NCBI GenBank assembly: GCA_963070105.1
Contig: OY718804.1
Span: 4,859,317-4,923,316, forward strand
DNA length: 64,000 nucleotides
DNA from: Litomosoides sigmodontis
Taxonomy: Eukaryota; Nematoda; Chromadorea; Rhabditida; Onchocercidae
Direction of reading: 5' to 3'
The notes beneath the pieces are model-generated. The model had not been told where the DNA came from, did not search any database, and worked only from the letters and a program-made list of their open reading frames with translations. A program made the translations under genes and the position numbers. Shown here piece after piece: positions 40,878 through 53,332 of the stretch; the stretch's first letter is position 1, and each line of letters opens with the position of its first letter.

Positions 40878-43009
40878 CTAAAAAGAAATTTTCCGTAAAT
40901 CTTTTCTTATGTCATCGTTTTTCTTTTTTGGTCATAAATTTTTTGAAATTATTTGAAAATTTCTATGAAATTAATCGATTGGATTATTGTAAAGGAATTA
41001 TTTTAAGTTTTATTTTGCTCTGCTTATTCAAACTATTATTTCTACATCGATCGCAACAGTAGTAAGTACTTCACCCATCTTACGTCTTCCGTCAGCTTTC
41101 GCATCTATGCAGCGGGTTTTCCCGTGGGAGGTAGTAGTAATGAGAGGACAATTTACAAGTTCACTTCAATTGTTATAAACAGGCTCTTATGACTGAATAA
41201 ATGACTTCCTCATTTATCTTTCAATCTTCAATCCTCTCAATTCATATAATTTGAAATTTGAAAAGGAACTGCTTTTTTCGTTCTTCTGTTCCTCGCTGCT
41301 AACGAAGAAAATGCAAGAATGTTTGAACGAATTCCTATTCAATTAGTTAATTACAATTCGCTAAAAAATATGCCTGCAAACTAATTTATTTGTTAAATAA
41401 ATTGCTTAATTTGCAAACAAACAAATGTACGCTAAATTCCTGCTAAATTAGCGTGATTGTTAATTAATTAAATCTTATGGTTTATGATCGAAAAATGCAA
41501 ATCACAACACTTTTCATACATTTCTTTCCTTTGCCTTTCTTCTGCTTTTTTTTTTAAATGGAATGAAATTGGAATTTTATGATTTTTCCAGTCTGAAGAC
41601 TTTTTGGTAGTAAAAATTGGGACATTTAAAATAGTTTGTCACATAAATTTACAATCATTTTCATTGTCATTTCATTTCAAATAATTCATCAAATGGTGAA
41701 TTACATGAAATGTCGTCAACTTTTCCTCATTTAAGGAGAAAGGAAAAACTTTCACTGTAAAATGTTCCAATTCAATTGACTGATTTACAAAAGAAACTTG
41801 TAGGAAACGAACGATAGAAAAAAAGTAGGGAATTTAACTTCATTTCTTATTTCAGGTAAAATTAGCAAAGCATTGGAAAAGATTTTGTTTGAATTTTAAT
41901 ATAAACATTTATTTGTTAAAAATTTCCACTTAAGATTTCATTTCAACTTTCTGTCATATTTTCACAATTTTATGCTTAATTTATACAAATGAATTTTCTG
42001 TTTTTGAATATCTTATAAAAACAAATTGCAAAAAGGAGGAATTATAGCATAATTTGAACAAATTATCACACTTTTTTTCCAATTAAAATTTAAATTTGTA
42101 AGTTGCAAATGTTAAAAAAAAATAAAATAGCAGCGTACCGTAGCAATGTTTAGCTGTAAAATCGATCAGCCAAGCTGAACATAATGCAAATTTGAAATAA
42201 ATCATTAGCCTTTGGCTTTTCGCTTTATTTCAAATTTTACAAAAATGAAGGATAAGTGCCTCCAGCAGCCTTCCGTTCCATTTCATTCATAACTGTTCGC
42301 CTCAAAACTAGAAGCGTAGGAAAAGGATGAACGAATAAGTGAAATGCACTCGAAATACTCAAATTTGAGATAAGGAACTTGAATTGGCGGAAAGGAAAAT
42401 TAATATTTCTCAAATTAAATTTCCTCTTTAAAATTATTTAATACCTACCTCTTCCATTCTTTTACCAAATATTCAGACGTAAAATTAACCTAAAATTATC
42501 ACAGATTTTTCTATTCTTCAATTAAAGTTACTGTTTAATTTTCACTTGTTGATTACAACACTTAAGCCTGCATTATGATTTACTATCTGTTTTGGACATT
42601 CAATCCTAATTCATTACTCAATTATCGGATATTCAACTTAAATTCATTACTTCATTTCCTCAATTCCTATTGCTCTGAGAAAAATTCCACCCAAAAAACC
42701 ATTCTTTAATTTAACAAACAAATGAACGAAAAAAAAGTGAAGGATGACGGAAGGAATTTGAAATGTCCTTGAACGAATGAGGCATATCGCATTGAAATGT
42801 GGAAATGATATATTCCTATGATAGCACCTCTCCCACCTTTATCAGTGACCGATCGATTGATAAGTAACGAATTAAATTCAAGTCACAGGAGTGATAGATA
42901 ATTAATACAATGGAGTATAATGCAAATGAAAGTGAAATTTTCCCGCAGAATATGCCTTCGTTCCGTTGATAAGGTCTGTGTGGAGAGAGAGGGACGATGA
43001 AATATCGAG

Positions 43010-43047
43010 GAAGAGAGAGGGAGAGAGAGAGAGAGGGAGAGAGGAAG
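43010..43047. repeat. GA-rich simple repeat
   Basis: Interrupted (GA)n with GGGA units on the plus strand. Confidence 0.9.
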
Positions 43048-43585
43048 AAACGGGTAATTCCGTCGTAACCAACAAAATTAATTCATTAAAGGAAAAAAAA
43101 TGAAATCGTTTTCAATGTGATGCATTGGAAAGTAATAAATTGATGGAATTAAAATACCAGAGAATTGCTAGTTATTTAATTTGAAAATATCAAAGTTTTA
43201 TTTCTGTGAAATTAAAATAGTACTTTAAATTTTATTTTTAAGTTGACAAAAAGCCTCTAAATCATTAATTAGCGTGCTTGTAATTAAAATTCGTTAGTTT
43301 TTGTGAGATTTAAATTGCTTACAATTCAACTTCCCAATTATTGCTAAAACTTTAGTTATTCTATTCCACAGTTCTTTGTTGTTCTGCCAAATAAATAAAG
43401 TCATTAAAAATAATTTAGTGTTATTTGCTAAGTTTAATTTTTTCTTGCTAAGTGTGATAAAATGGAACAGAACAGAACAAAATAGAATGGAACAGTTTCG
43501 GGAACACTGGCCGGAAATATAAAAGGATGAAAGTTCCCTGAGGTTTAGATTCTGATTGATAAAGAGATTGGATTGACCTCCAGAT

Positions 43586-43623
43586 CTCTCCTTCCCTCCT
43601 TCTCTCTCTCTCTCTCTCACTCT
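43586..43623. repeat. CT simple repeat
   Basis: (CT)n on the plus strand, flanked by CCTT-rich sequence. It creates an Arg/Glu-rich artefact frame on the minus strand. Confidence 0.9.
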
Positions 43624-46433
43624 CTTGCCCTTTGTCGCCTCTCTTACCTTTTGAAGCCAATCTCTATTAGTTAGTAAATGCTACAACACTGAACATATGT
43701 TATCCGACCTTACCTTACCTCACAAAATACGGTTCACAAGCAGTTCACTAAGAACGAGAAAAAGCGGCAAAGAAAAGCAGATGTTATAATTTGGGTCAGT
43801 GAGAAAACGAATGGACTAAAAATTTGACATAAAAATTTAAATTAAACTTTTAAAAATGTTAAATTAAATCTAAAAAATGATAATTTAGCGTTTTCGTGAA
43901 CATTAGAAGTTGTTTGTTTTGTAGTAATTATAAAATAACCTTTAAAATTCAAATTTTTAAACAAAATCACTTTTATGCGAAGGAATTATCGATGAAAGTG
44001 GTGGAAAATTGCAAAGGGAAAAAAATTTGTTTTTAAAATATTCTCGAAGGAATCGTTGATTTTTTCCACCTTTTTGAATTCTTATTTTTTGAATACTTCA
44101 ATTTTTCCTTTTGTGTTCGCTTTTATCAAAAAAAATTTTGTAACTATTCCATTCGTTTGTCATTTGCTAATTAATTAATGAAATTTTAATTACAGGAAAA
44201 TTACGGTAGCTTTAAAACACTTGAAAACTGCTCATCGATTGAATTTTCCAAATATAATCAAGTATGCTAATTGCTTTCATTAAATGACTTCTTTCAAAAC
44301 TTGAAATTTGTGGCTAACTAGAAACTAGAACTAGAAATGAATTGATGTAAAGAATTAAGGACAAAAAATCGAAATTAAATAATCGGAAATAAAAAAATGT
44401 AGAATTTTTGGGGATTATTAGCGATTTGACATTTTTCGGATGAAATTCCAAATAAGTTTGAATTGCGCTTCTAAATTTGTTGTTATTGGAAAAATAATTA
44501 ATCAATTAATTGATTAATTGATTGCTAATGCTATCTGTCGAGCATTCATCACTGACAGTTTCATCCGATCGCTTCCATTTTTACAGATCGACCGACGAAG
44601 TTGCATTGCAAACATTTTCTTCAACTTAATTTTTTTTTCATCTTTCATTGATTGTAATTAATGTCCCAAATTTTAAAAAATTAACAACAAAAAGAACCGT
44701 TTCAGCATGCTTGCATTTGAGAATGGAAGACAAAAGGAAATAGATCTTTTTCATTTTTTTCCGAAATTACAAAATCGAACAAAATTTTGGTTTTGTCGGA
44801 GCGAAATGATCGGAGAGAGGGAGGGGGAGAGAGAGAGAGAAGAAGGAAGGAAAAGGAAATTTGTGCATGAAGTGAACAATGTGCGGATGAGAAGGATGAT
44901 GAGGGAGGAGGCGATGGGTAAACCCGAGAGACATCAGTCTTTTGAAACAGGTAGGTATGGATGGGTGGGTGGCAGTGTGGGTCTGTGAAGGAATGATGAC
45001 TGACGGATTCCTGAGATGGAGAAGATGGAGAGGAAGAGGGGTGGAATGAAAATGGGTGAGAGAGGAGGAGGAAATATTCAAAATAATGGAAAGCCATTAG
45101 ATTTCAGTTAATCGAAGAATTATTAATAAGCTACTGAAATTTTGATTTTTTATTTTCTTTTCGAAATTTTCCACTTTATTTTTGCATTGCAATCGTTTCA
45201 TTCTGAGTTGAAAATATTGCAAGTTTCCTGGAATTTCTGTAATGGAAAGAAATTCATTTCCAAAGAATTAAAATTTCATTCGTTCTATCACTTTTTTTGC
45301 TTCAGTTTCATTTCATTCTACGGTAGTAGCTATTCGTTGTGATAACAGTGATAAGATTAATGGTATTAGTGACAGCTGATTTTCAACTATAAATTTACCA
45401 ATGCGTGAATTAAGAATTAACCTAAATTTAATAAAAATCTAGCAAATTTGAATATTTTTCTTTAAATGAACTGGATTGGAAATACAACTGAAATTTTTCT
45501 CTTAAATAAAATCAAAATTTGAAGTGTGCAGCATCGGCGCCATCGCTCTCAGTGACACTAATAAGAGCAACAACAACGGTAAGGTAGCAATTACTATTAT
45601 TTCGCAAGGATGCGCTGCACAAATTTGACGTCAACTATTTTCACGTAAGCGCAAAATCAATAATTACCGTTACGCATGAACGATTAGCTTAAAATTTTAA
45701 AGTTTAATAGAATATTTGAATTTCTTTCATTCGCCTGGAAAACTATGTCAAAAACAATTGAGCTTCCTTCTCTGCTTCGTTTATCTTTTTCTCTTTCCAT
45801 TTTCTTTTCTTTTTGATATTATTTGATCGTTAAATTTACACGTTTTATTTGCCAAAATTTCCACTTCGTGATATGGAAATGAAGAAATGCGAGTTGCACT
45901 TTGACCTATCGGCCTATAATTTTTAATTAAATTAATTGGTCTATTAATTATCAGTTGTGGTATTGTCACAAATGTCTCAGTAAACACTCAAATTACCCTT
46001 TGATTTCTCATTGAAATTCACTAATTTTGTGGCATTTCGAGAGTAACAGTTGCTTGGAAGATTAGCGATCGTCGCAGTTATTGTCGTAGCACAATAGTTG
46101 CAGCAGCAACCGTACTAATAGCAAACCGTAAAATAATTGCTTTAAATAATTAATTGCGGTAGCACGGCTATTAGTAGTAGAAGCAATATTAAAAGTAATA
46201 GAGGTGGTGGTTGAGGCTCTTATTGTTGTGGTAGTAAATTTGGGATTACACAGAGAGGTGGACATTGGTAGCGAAATTGATGACAGGCCGACTAGGATAG
46301 CTCTTCCTTTGAGCAGTTGATGTCACTGATATCATCATTTCACCTCTCCAACTTTTCACTTCTTTAAATCTTCTCTTTCAGTTTGAAAATGAAAATGTTC
46401 ATCATCCTCCTCGACCACCACAATCAAACTAAG

Positions 46434-46435
<2 letters not shown>

Positions 46436-46465
<30 letters not shown>
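46436..46465. repeat. Perfect CT microsatellite
   Basis: About 15 uninterrupted CT units. Confidence 0.95.
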
Positions 46466-46469
<4 letters not shown>

Positions 46470-47192
46470 CTTTATGAGTAAATTTATAATCGAATCATTC
46501 GTTGATACTTGTGGAAATTGTTCAATCTTTCCATCCAACCTATCAACATCAGCTACTTCAGCTGCGATTAGAACGATTACACAGGTAATCTGATAGCCAA
46601 CAAACTAAGCTAAGCACTTGCGTCACCGAGGAGAAGAGGGATTTAGTTGAAGAAACGAATTTAGCATATTTTAGTGCATTTCGTTCCTTTTCAAAAGTTT
46701 CTTTTGCTTGCAAGAATACTTCGTTGTTGTTACTGTAGCAGTGGTTGCTGCACTGTGGCATTTCCAGCTAACCGATCGGTCAGCTGAACTCAACGACACG
46801 CGCCGAGGTGGCTCTCGAGAGGATGGAGAGTGCTTATCTTTGAGACTTACTAAGACCTTAAGCTTTTCGAAACAAAAGAAAGTGGGAAAGATTGAAATAG
46901 CTTTTGATGTCTTCACTATCTCACTTTCTTGTCTTCTCTCATCCTCTCCGCACTTCCTCATAACTTTCATCATCACTTCCTTGCAAAAGTTTCTCCCTGC
47001 CAATTTTGTTTCTTTCCCAAGAGGAAAAAGAGAGGGGAAGAGATGGAAAGACAAGGGAAGAAAAGGACATCCATTTGAAGCGCTAGTAGTAGTGGGAGTG
47101 GTAGTGACAAGCAGTATTATTATGGTAATGTGGTAGATGTCTAAATATCAGTTTAGGTCTTTCTTCTTCAGCTATGGAATGAGAAAGCGACA

Positions 47193-47242
47193 GAAAGAGA
47201 GAGGAAGAGAACGAGCGAGAGAGAGAGAGAGGGAGAGAGGGA
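47193..47242. repeat. GA-rich simple repeat
   Basis: Imperfect (GA)n on the plus strand with AGAG and GGAGAG interruptions. Confidence 0.9.
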
Positions 47243-48446
47243 GATCTATTGGGAATAAATTTTCTCCCTTCAATTTCCGTTCCATTTCACTTCATCCTAT
47301 GCTTTTTCCAAAGAAAAGGAGGAAAAAAAATAAACTCTCAAAAAACAAATTAGGAAACTTTCTTGTTAGTTCTCAAATGCAACTAAATTTACTGTTACAT
47401 TTCTATTGATTTATATTACTAATTATTATTATATTTGTCTTATACCTGCCATACGTAACATTAATAATAATCAATAAATAATAATTAACAATGATAATTA
47501 ATAGTAACAATAAGTAATAAATAATAATAATTTTGAGGTTACTACTATTATGGAAAATGAAGAAAGACTAATTTCAAAGAGTATATGAAAGGAAATGATA
47601 TTATTATCCAACGCACTGTGATATTATTATTCAATTTTGACCGATCAATTCGGCGACACAGTTTAATACTATTTGTTTTAAATCACACAGCTGCTGTAAT
47701 ACTGTTGAATTTGTTGAAAAAATAACAGACAGAGAGGAAAAGGAAGTTGACAAATATGTGACATCAAATGATATTACTGAATTTTGCACTTTCTATTTCA
47801 AATTTCAGTGGGAAAAAAATCACTGTGTGACTACGAAGCTGATAGATATCTTTGCTGATAAATTGCACTGTTATTTGACGGCTAAAGAAACTTGGAGCAA
47901 AAAATAATTGTGCCTCATTTTTTACTGATAACGTGTAAAGAATTACAGTGCTATTGCTGGAGTGGTACTGTAGAGTAGTAAATCACATGCTAATTTGTTA
48001 CCGTACTCGACTAACTTTGATTGATGTGATGATAGTGTTTCATTTTCAATTATCGATCTATCAGACTGTATGTGGTAGGAATTTAGCTTTCGAGCTTTTC
48101 GTTTCGTTTCCACCACCACTTTTGCTACTCTTATCGTTTAAACTTCAATTTATAACTATAACAAGTCAAATTTAATCATTCAGTATTAATTCGCGTTGTA
48201 TTAGAATAAATATTAATTGAGGGAAAAATTAAGCATCAATCGTCACCGACGGATAATAATTTAATTAAGAGTAATGATAGTGATAAAGAGTGATAATGAC
48301 GATGAGAACACTGGGATGGAATTGATGTATGTGCAGGTGCGGTGCAGAGGGAACAACAAAGTGCTACTGAAATCGCCATTAGAATGTTTGTTATGCGTCA
48401 ATTAAGCGATTAATCGAAAGAGGCGAGTGATGACCGGCGATGACCC

Positions 48447-48460
48447 GAGTGGCGCCACTC
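48447..48460. other. 14-bp GC-rich palindrome
   Basis: GAGTGGCGCCACTC is a perfect palindrome inside a short block (about 48415-48520) that is much more GC-rich than its surroundings. No gene is visible there; it may be a regulatory element. Confidence 0.6.
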
Positions 48461-51400
48461 ATCGATATTTCTTCCACTGGCTGTGTGCGCGGTCCGCACG
48501 GACGGTGATAATGACGCCTTCCTAATTAATGTGAGTTTAATTTAATCACACTTCAGTCGACAAGGTGATAAACAATTAATTAGCTTTCGGCAGTTAAGAC
48601 AAAGACACGTTGAAAGCGCGGAGAAAAACAACTACACAATGGAAGCACGGAGAACAGAAACAAATCGGAATTGTTACAAACATAAAGAAAACGAAGTACT
48701 TTAGCTTACCCTCACATTTCTGTCAATGGGAGGAGAATTCGAATAAAATAAATTAAGCAAGTGATTGATTTTAGCAAATTTGAAAGCGTTGAAGAGTGAG
48801 GTCTCATTGTTTATCCAACTAATATCTTAAAAATTTAGGTGCAAATTTTAGACCGTAAATCAATCTGCTGAAATTTTGAAATTTCTGTTGCAACAATTGG
48901 AAATATTCAAGAATCATTTCACCGAAAACGAATGAAAAAATTACATTCAAAATTTTCAGATGGAATTATTTAATGAAATTTAAATTTTAAATAAATTGCT
49001 ATCAGTGAAGGAACGAATTTATGATCGGAGAACTACCGATTGCCTTGGATGTGATGAATAATATTTAGTGAGAAATTCGGCAGTGCAACTGAAATTACCG
49101 ATAGCTAAATGGAAATAGGAGGGCCATTTAGATTTCATTACCTTTCGCTTGTTTGTCATTCCAACAGACTACTTCTATTTTAGGCCTGAAATTGCAGCCA
49201 AAACAGAAATTGTAATTTTGGCAGGGAAAAAGAGAGGTAATAAAAACCATAACTAACAACAGCAACAATAGTAATAATCAATTTATTGAGGCCGTAGCTT
49301 TCCGCCCAGAATCTCTTGAATTTTTTATTAACCATTAACGGTACAATTACCATCTATTGAATTATGATCGAATAAATAGGAAATATTGGTATCAATTTAT
49401 TAATTAATTACCTCTCTCACCTGTCCCTTCTATCCGACCAATGCAAACAACGCGTTTCTTTCCTAAGAAACAGCGAAACAATTTTCAACTTGTATCTTTC
49501 AAAAGGCAACAACAGCAGCGGAGAAAGAAATTGAAATTCCCATCGTTTTATAATTTATATGAAGTAAGCAATGAACGCAGGGGTCAAAGATCAAAACATC
49601 AATTATTGCTTGAAAGGCAACAATGTTTTACCATCAAATCACTAATAATATTAATAAAAAATGCTTCATAAATCCATTAAATCCAATAAATTGTAAAAAT
49701 AAATTGTTTCTTTTTTGTTTTTTAAAATCAGAAAATCAATTTTAAAAGGAAAATTGTAGAAATTCTGTAGTTTAACTGAAGTGGTAAAATTTTGGGATTG
49801 TTGCAAAAAAGAGAAAAGAAGGAACGCTTAAACTGATTAGTTTTATTGCAAATTACTAATCAGCCTGAAAAACCTTTAGGTAAGTTCCATCACACTAACG
49901 GCAGCTTTTAGTTATACGTTCGCCGAGAGGTACTATGGAGGACAAAAGACGATTTCATGGAACAGAAAAAAAAGTCAGAAGGTAATCATTAAATGTAAAA
50001 TTAATTGGTATTGATGAAATGGAGCTAATAGTACGGCGGTGACGACGATCGCTCCCCCCCCCCGAATTATTTAAATTTCCAATGAATAAATCGGACAAGC
50101 ATCCCATATAATTTCACACTGATAATTATATATCTCAGTTGATTTAATAACATGAGAAATTGTTGTAAAAAATTCCAATTTTCGAATTTTATATTAAAAT
50201 GGAGCAATTCTTTTTCTGATTTAAAATGATAACATTACGTTTGTGGCAGAAGTGAGTGTATTTCAAGTGTGGTAAACTGCAGGAAAAAAACAGCCTTTCA
50301 GTGAATTGGTTTGTATGAGTAATAATTTATGAAATTTTATGTTATTTTAAATTAGAAGAGTGGAAAAGGAAGTGAGGAAGAAATGGGAAGGAAAATCGGC
50401 TAGCCAAGGATAAAGGAAAATTCTAGCCTAAGCTACGAAGATAAAGTAAAGTGTATGGAGCTAGCTATACAGCATCAATAATAGAGCCATCATTTAATCG
50501 ATAAGAAATGAGGAAAATACTTAACTGAATTGATGATACATGCATAAAATTTGGTTTTAAAACAATGAAATAGTAAAAGGAATAAAACTTAAAACGGAAG
50601 TTCATTTTAGTAATTTGAAATGAAAATGATCGACGATACATTTTGCCACTTTACGGACGAAAGATAACATCGAAGCGAAGAAAATAAAATTTAATAAAAG
50701 CCTGCATTTGCTCAACTGCTACCGCAATTCCACATCTGTTGCTCAACTTAAATTCGTTTAAAAGGATTTAAATTTTAAAAATTAGAAAAATTTGTGTTAG
50801 CTAAAATATTTTTCGAGAAAAAGGGAAGAGTGCGATAATTCGAAGTACTTTATTTTAATTGTAAAACTATTATGTGATTAATGTGACATGAAAGGATATA
50901 AGTGGAATGTAAAACATGGGACGGTACGGCGTGATATAATGTGTTCACGTACGTATCTTCCGAGTCCGCTACTCTTTACATAACGCAGATATCTTTTATG
51001 AATTATAATTTAAATGTAATTTTAACCGAACTACATGTATCATTTCAAATGACGCATATCGTCAACTTTTTTTTCGTGTCTTTTTGATCTTTTTATTTAA
51101 AAAAGTTTTCAACAAACATTGGAAACACTCCAATTCAAGCTAATTTTTCTAAAACTAAGACTTGGAAAACAAACGGAAAAACCTATTTTGCATTTATTGC
51201 TATTTGCATATGCGTGCATGCATCATACATGCATTTTTAAAATGATATTAAATTGAATTGCATTCATTTGAGAAGAACTGAGGACTATCAAATTTAATTA
51301 TAGAAAGTTTAATTAAAGTAAAATTATTGAACTGAACTGAACGAACAGCCTGAACTCAGTCATTCGAAATTAAAATATGAAATAAAATTGAATAGAATGC

Positions 51401-51724
51401 AAAAGTTCCAAAAAAAGGAAAAAAATAATCACATCATATCCGATCATTTTTCGTGCATACACAAATGCAAGGAAATCAACAGAATCAATTGAGCATCTTT
51501 TGCTTAAATAAAAACTAGTAGTTTCAGGCCTTTAAAAACAAAAAATATTGGTAATTAAATTTCAAAAAAAAGGGAGAAAAATGTCAAAAAGGATGTCTAA
51601 AAAAAATTAAAATTCGAAATTCCAAAATTCTGCCTAAAATTTATCGGTTTTCTTACACCATAATTTAAATTTTTTTGTGAGAAAATTTTCACTTAATGTG
51701 GTAGAAAATTGAATTTGAGAATTC

Positions 51725-51767
51725 CAACAACAGCAGCAGCAACAACAACAACAACAGCAACAGCAAT
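51725..51767. repeat. CAA/CAG trinucleotide repeat
   Basis: About 14 trinucleotide units mixing CAA and CAG on the plus strand, within a non-coding context. Confidence 0.9.
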
Positions 51768-52202
51768 TCTATTTAATGTATCGCTTTTAAAAGAGTTTAA
51801 AAATTCATCAATTCTTACGTTTGCACGTGTTGCATTATTTTATTGGGTAAAACAGTGCATCACTTATCAATCACATTCCTTTTATCGATAGTTTCCCTAT
51901 CGATGAGTGATAGGGATAAATGAGACAATGTTGCGGACAATTTAAAGAGTTTAAAACAGTTGAAGGACGAGCCATTGCTCACTGCTGTTTATTGTATGCG
52001 TTTCTGTTATCCAAAATTAATTTAATTAATCCATTTATATTATCCAAGTTATTTTAGTTTCTCTACACACACACACATGTATGTACGTATAGATTGAAGG
52101 GAAAAAAGAAGCTTACTTTCCAGTTACTAGAAAAATTGAATTAAATATTGTTATTTCAGTGCAACTTGAAAATTCGAAAGTTTTGATCGCATCATCGATG
52201 CT

Positions 52203-52262
52203 GAAATACGGCCTATACTGTAACGCATCGTTACAGTATAGAAATACGGCCTATACTGTAAC
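52203..52262. repeat. Direct plus inverted repeat unit
   Basis: A 22-bp unit (GAAATACGGCCTATACTGTAAC is two bases over the limit to quote as a run elsewhere; key ends are GAAATACGG and CTGTAAC) occurs at 52203-52224 and 52241-52262. Between the copies lies GTTACAGTATA, the reverse complement of the unit's last 11 bases, so an 11-bp stem with a 5-nt loop can form at 52214-52240. Confidence 0.85.
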
Positions 52263-53113
52263 TGTGAATTTTGTCGCAGAGTTTCAAAAGTTGTTGCGAA
52301 GAAAAGGAAAGAAAAGAAAAAGAATGAGAGAAGAGGAAGCGACATCGAATTAAACTTCCATCAGTCCGAAGGAAATGTGTTACAATTCAGGATTCATTAG
52401 ACGACGATGGTAGTAACAGAGAAGTCACCGTTAGGTTCAATGAGAAGTAGCAATGAATTTCGAGCTGTTTGCATTTTGTGTGGAAACCGTACAGTTTCGT
52501 TGGGGTGCTTGCCGTTCGGATAGCTGAGGGTGCTGCGCGTTCGACGTGGCAACGATAGCTCATGTAGCGGTGATGTCTACACGTTCACGTGATTGGCTTA
52601 TTAATCACAAGTGCCACTTTACGACATCCTATAGTTTACTCCTTACATTTCGGATGAAATGTATCAATGTGTTTTGCATAATTTATCTTGCTTATCTTCT
52701 TTATCATTTTGCGCTTCGCTGCAACTGCCTGTCCAATCCATCTCTCTGTTCTTCAGTTCATTTTTAATCAATATTTTAGGAGTGAAATTGATAATTATTG
52801 CCATTGTACATGTAACGTTACATGAGGTACCTTGCTACTTTTACATATACAATTAATGTTACATTTTTTCATTGTAATTAAATTGATTTGCATTTTCATG
52901 AATATTAATTCCTGTTTTGAAATTATTTCAATTTCTAAAACTTACGCGATCTTTTCACCTTTTTCAGATAACTACTGTTCGTAAATTGAAAAAGCGATGA
53001 AGTTTTGCTTCGGCCCAATTCCTGTAGTCCTTACTTACCTTCCTTTTTTGTATTTCCTTTCCTTCATACCTTTTTCCCCTAAGAAAACCGCTTCAGTCCG
53101 TGATGAAATTCTT

Positions 53114-53321
53114 ATGTTTTGCGTTCATTCTTTTGCTAGGCTCTTTTTTCATTCCTTTGTAAGTGTCTAATTCCATGTTAATTTCACTTCAGAACGAAGG
53201 CTTGCGAAGTGATGCTCGCATCCTAATAAACCAGGTAAAGCAGTTACCTTTAAATTCCATCGACGAACAGAAGAGAAAGAAAATTGGCCGAAAGCTGTTA
53301 TTGCTGCTGCAACAGCAATAA
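53114..53321 (+). CDS. Possible 57-residue small protein directly upstream of the helicase gene
   Basis: Two segments, 53114-53158 and 53193-53321, join in phase 0 across a 34-bp GTAAGT..TTCAG intron. The first 15 residues (MFCVHSFARLFFHSF) resemble a mitochondrial or hydrophobic leader. The second segment is open for 42 codons and is charged and helical (SDARILINQVKQLPLNS, KKIGRKLLLLLQQQ) before TAA. The stop lies 11 nt before the helicase ATG. The frame may instead be the last exons of a longer upstream gene, since the first segment is also open 5' to a CTTCAG at about 53096. I do not recognise it. A 34-bp intron is unusually short, so this model is tentative. Confidence 0.4.
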
Positions 53322-53332
53322 GCGTTAGTAGG

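Larger units (their letters stand above)
40878..53113. other. 12-kb gene-poor region
   Basis: No exon that I can support on either strand. The stretch is AT-rich and contains (GA)n/(CT)n tracts at about 43010-43047, 43586-43623, 44815-44845, 46436-46465 and 47193-47242, an oligo-C run at 50053-50063, and CAA/CAG repeats at 51725-51767. Its many open frames follow these repeats. It should contain the missing 5' exon(s) and promoter of the menorin-family gene, and possibly upstream exons of whatever ends at 53321. Confidence 0.6.

Noticed and set aside
44702..45097. Ser/His/Pro-rich frames on both strands
   Set aside because: They overlap GA/CT-rich low-complexity DNA, have no splice structure, and both strands are open for compositional reasons.
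46671..47136. 127- and 142-codon frames on opposite strands
   Set aside because: Both are open because of purine/pyrimidine-biased sequence. The plus-strand frame starts with a signal-like stretch, but nothing downstream resembles a protein family and no splice partner fits.
52407..52523. 38-codon plus-strand ATG frame with a CxxC pair
   Set aside because: It is short, has no splice partners and no recognisable family. I could not separate it from chance.
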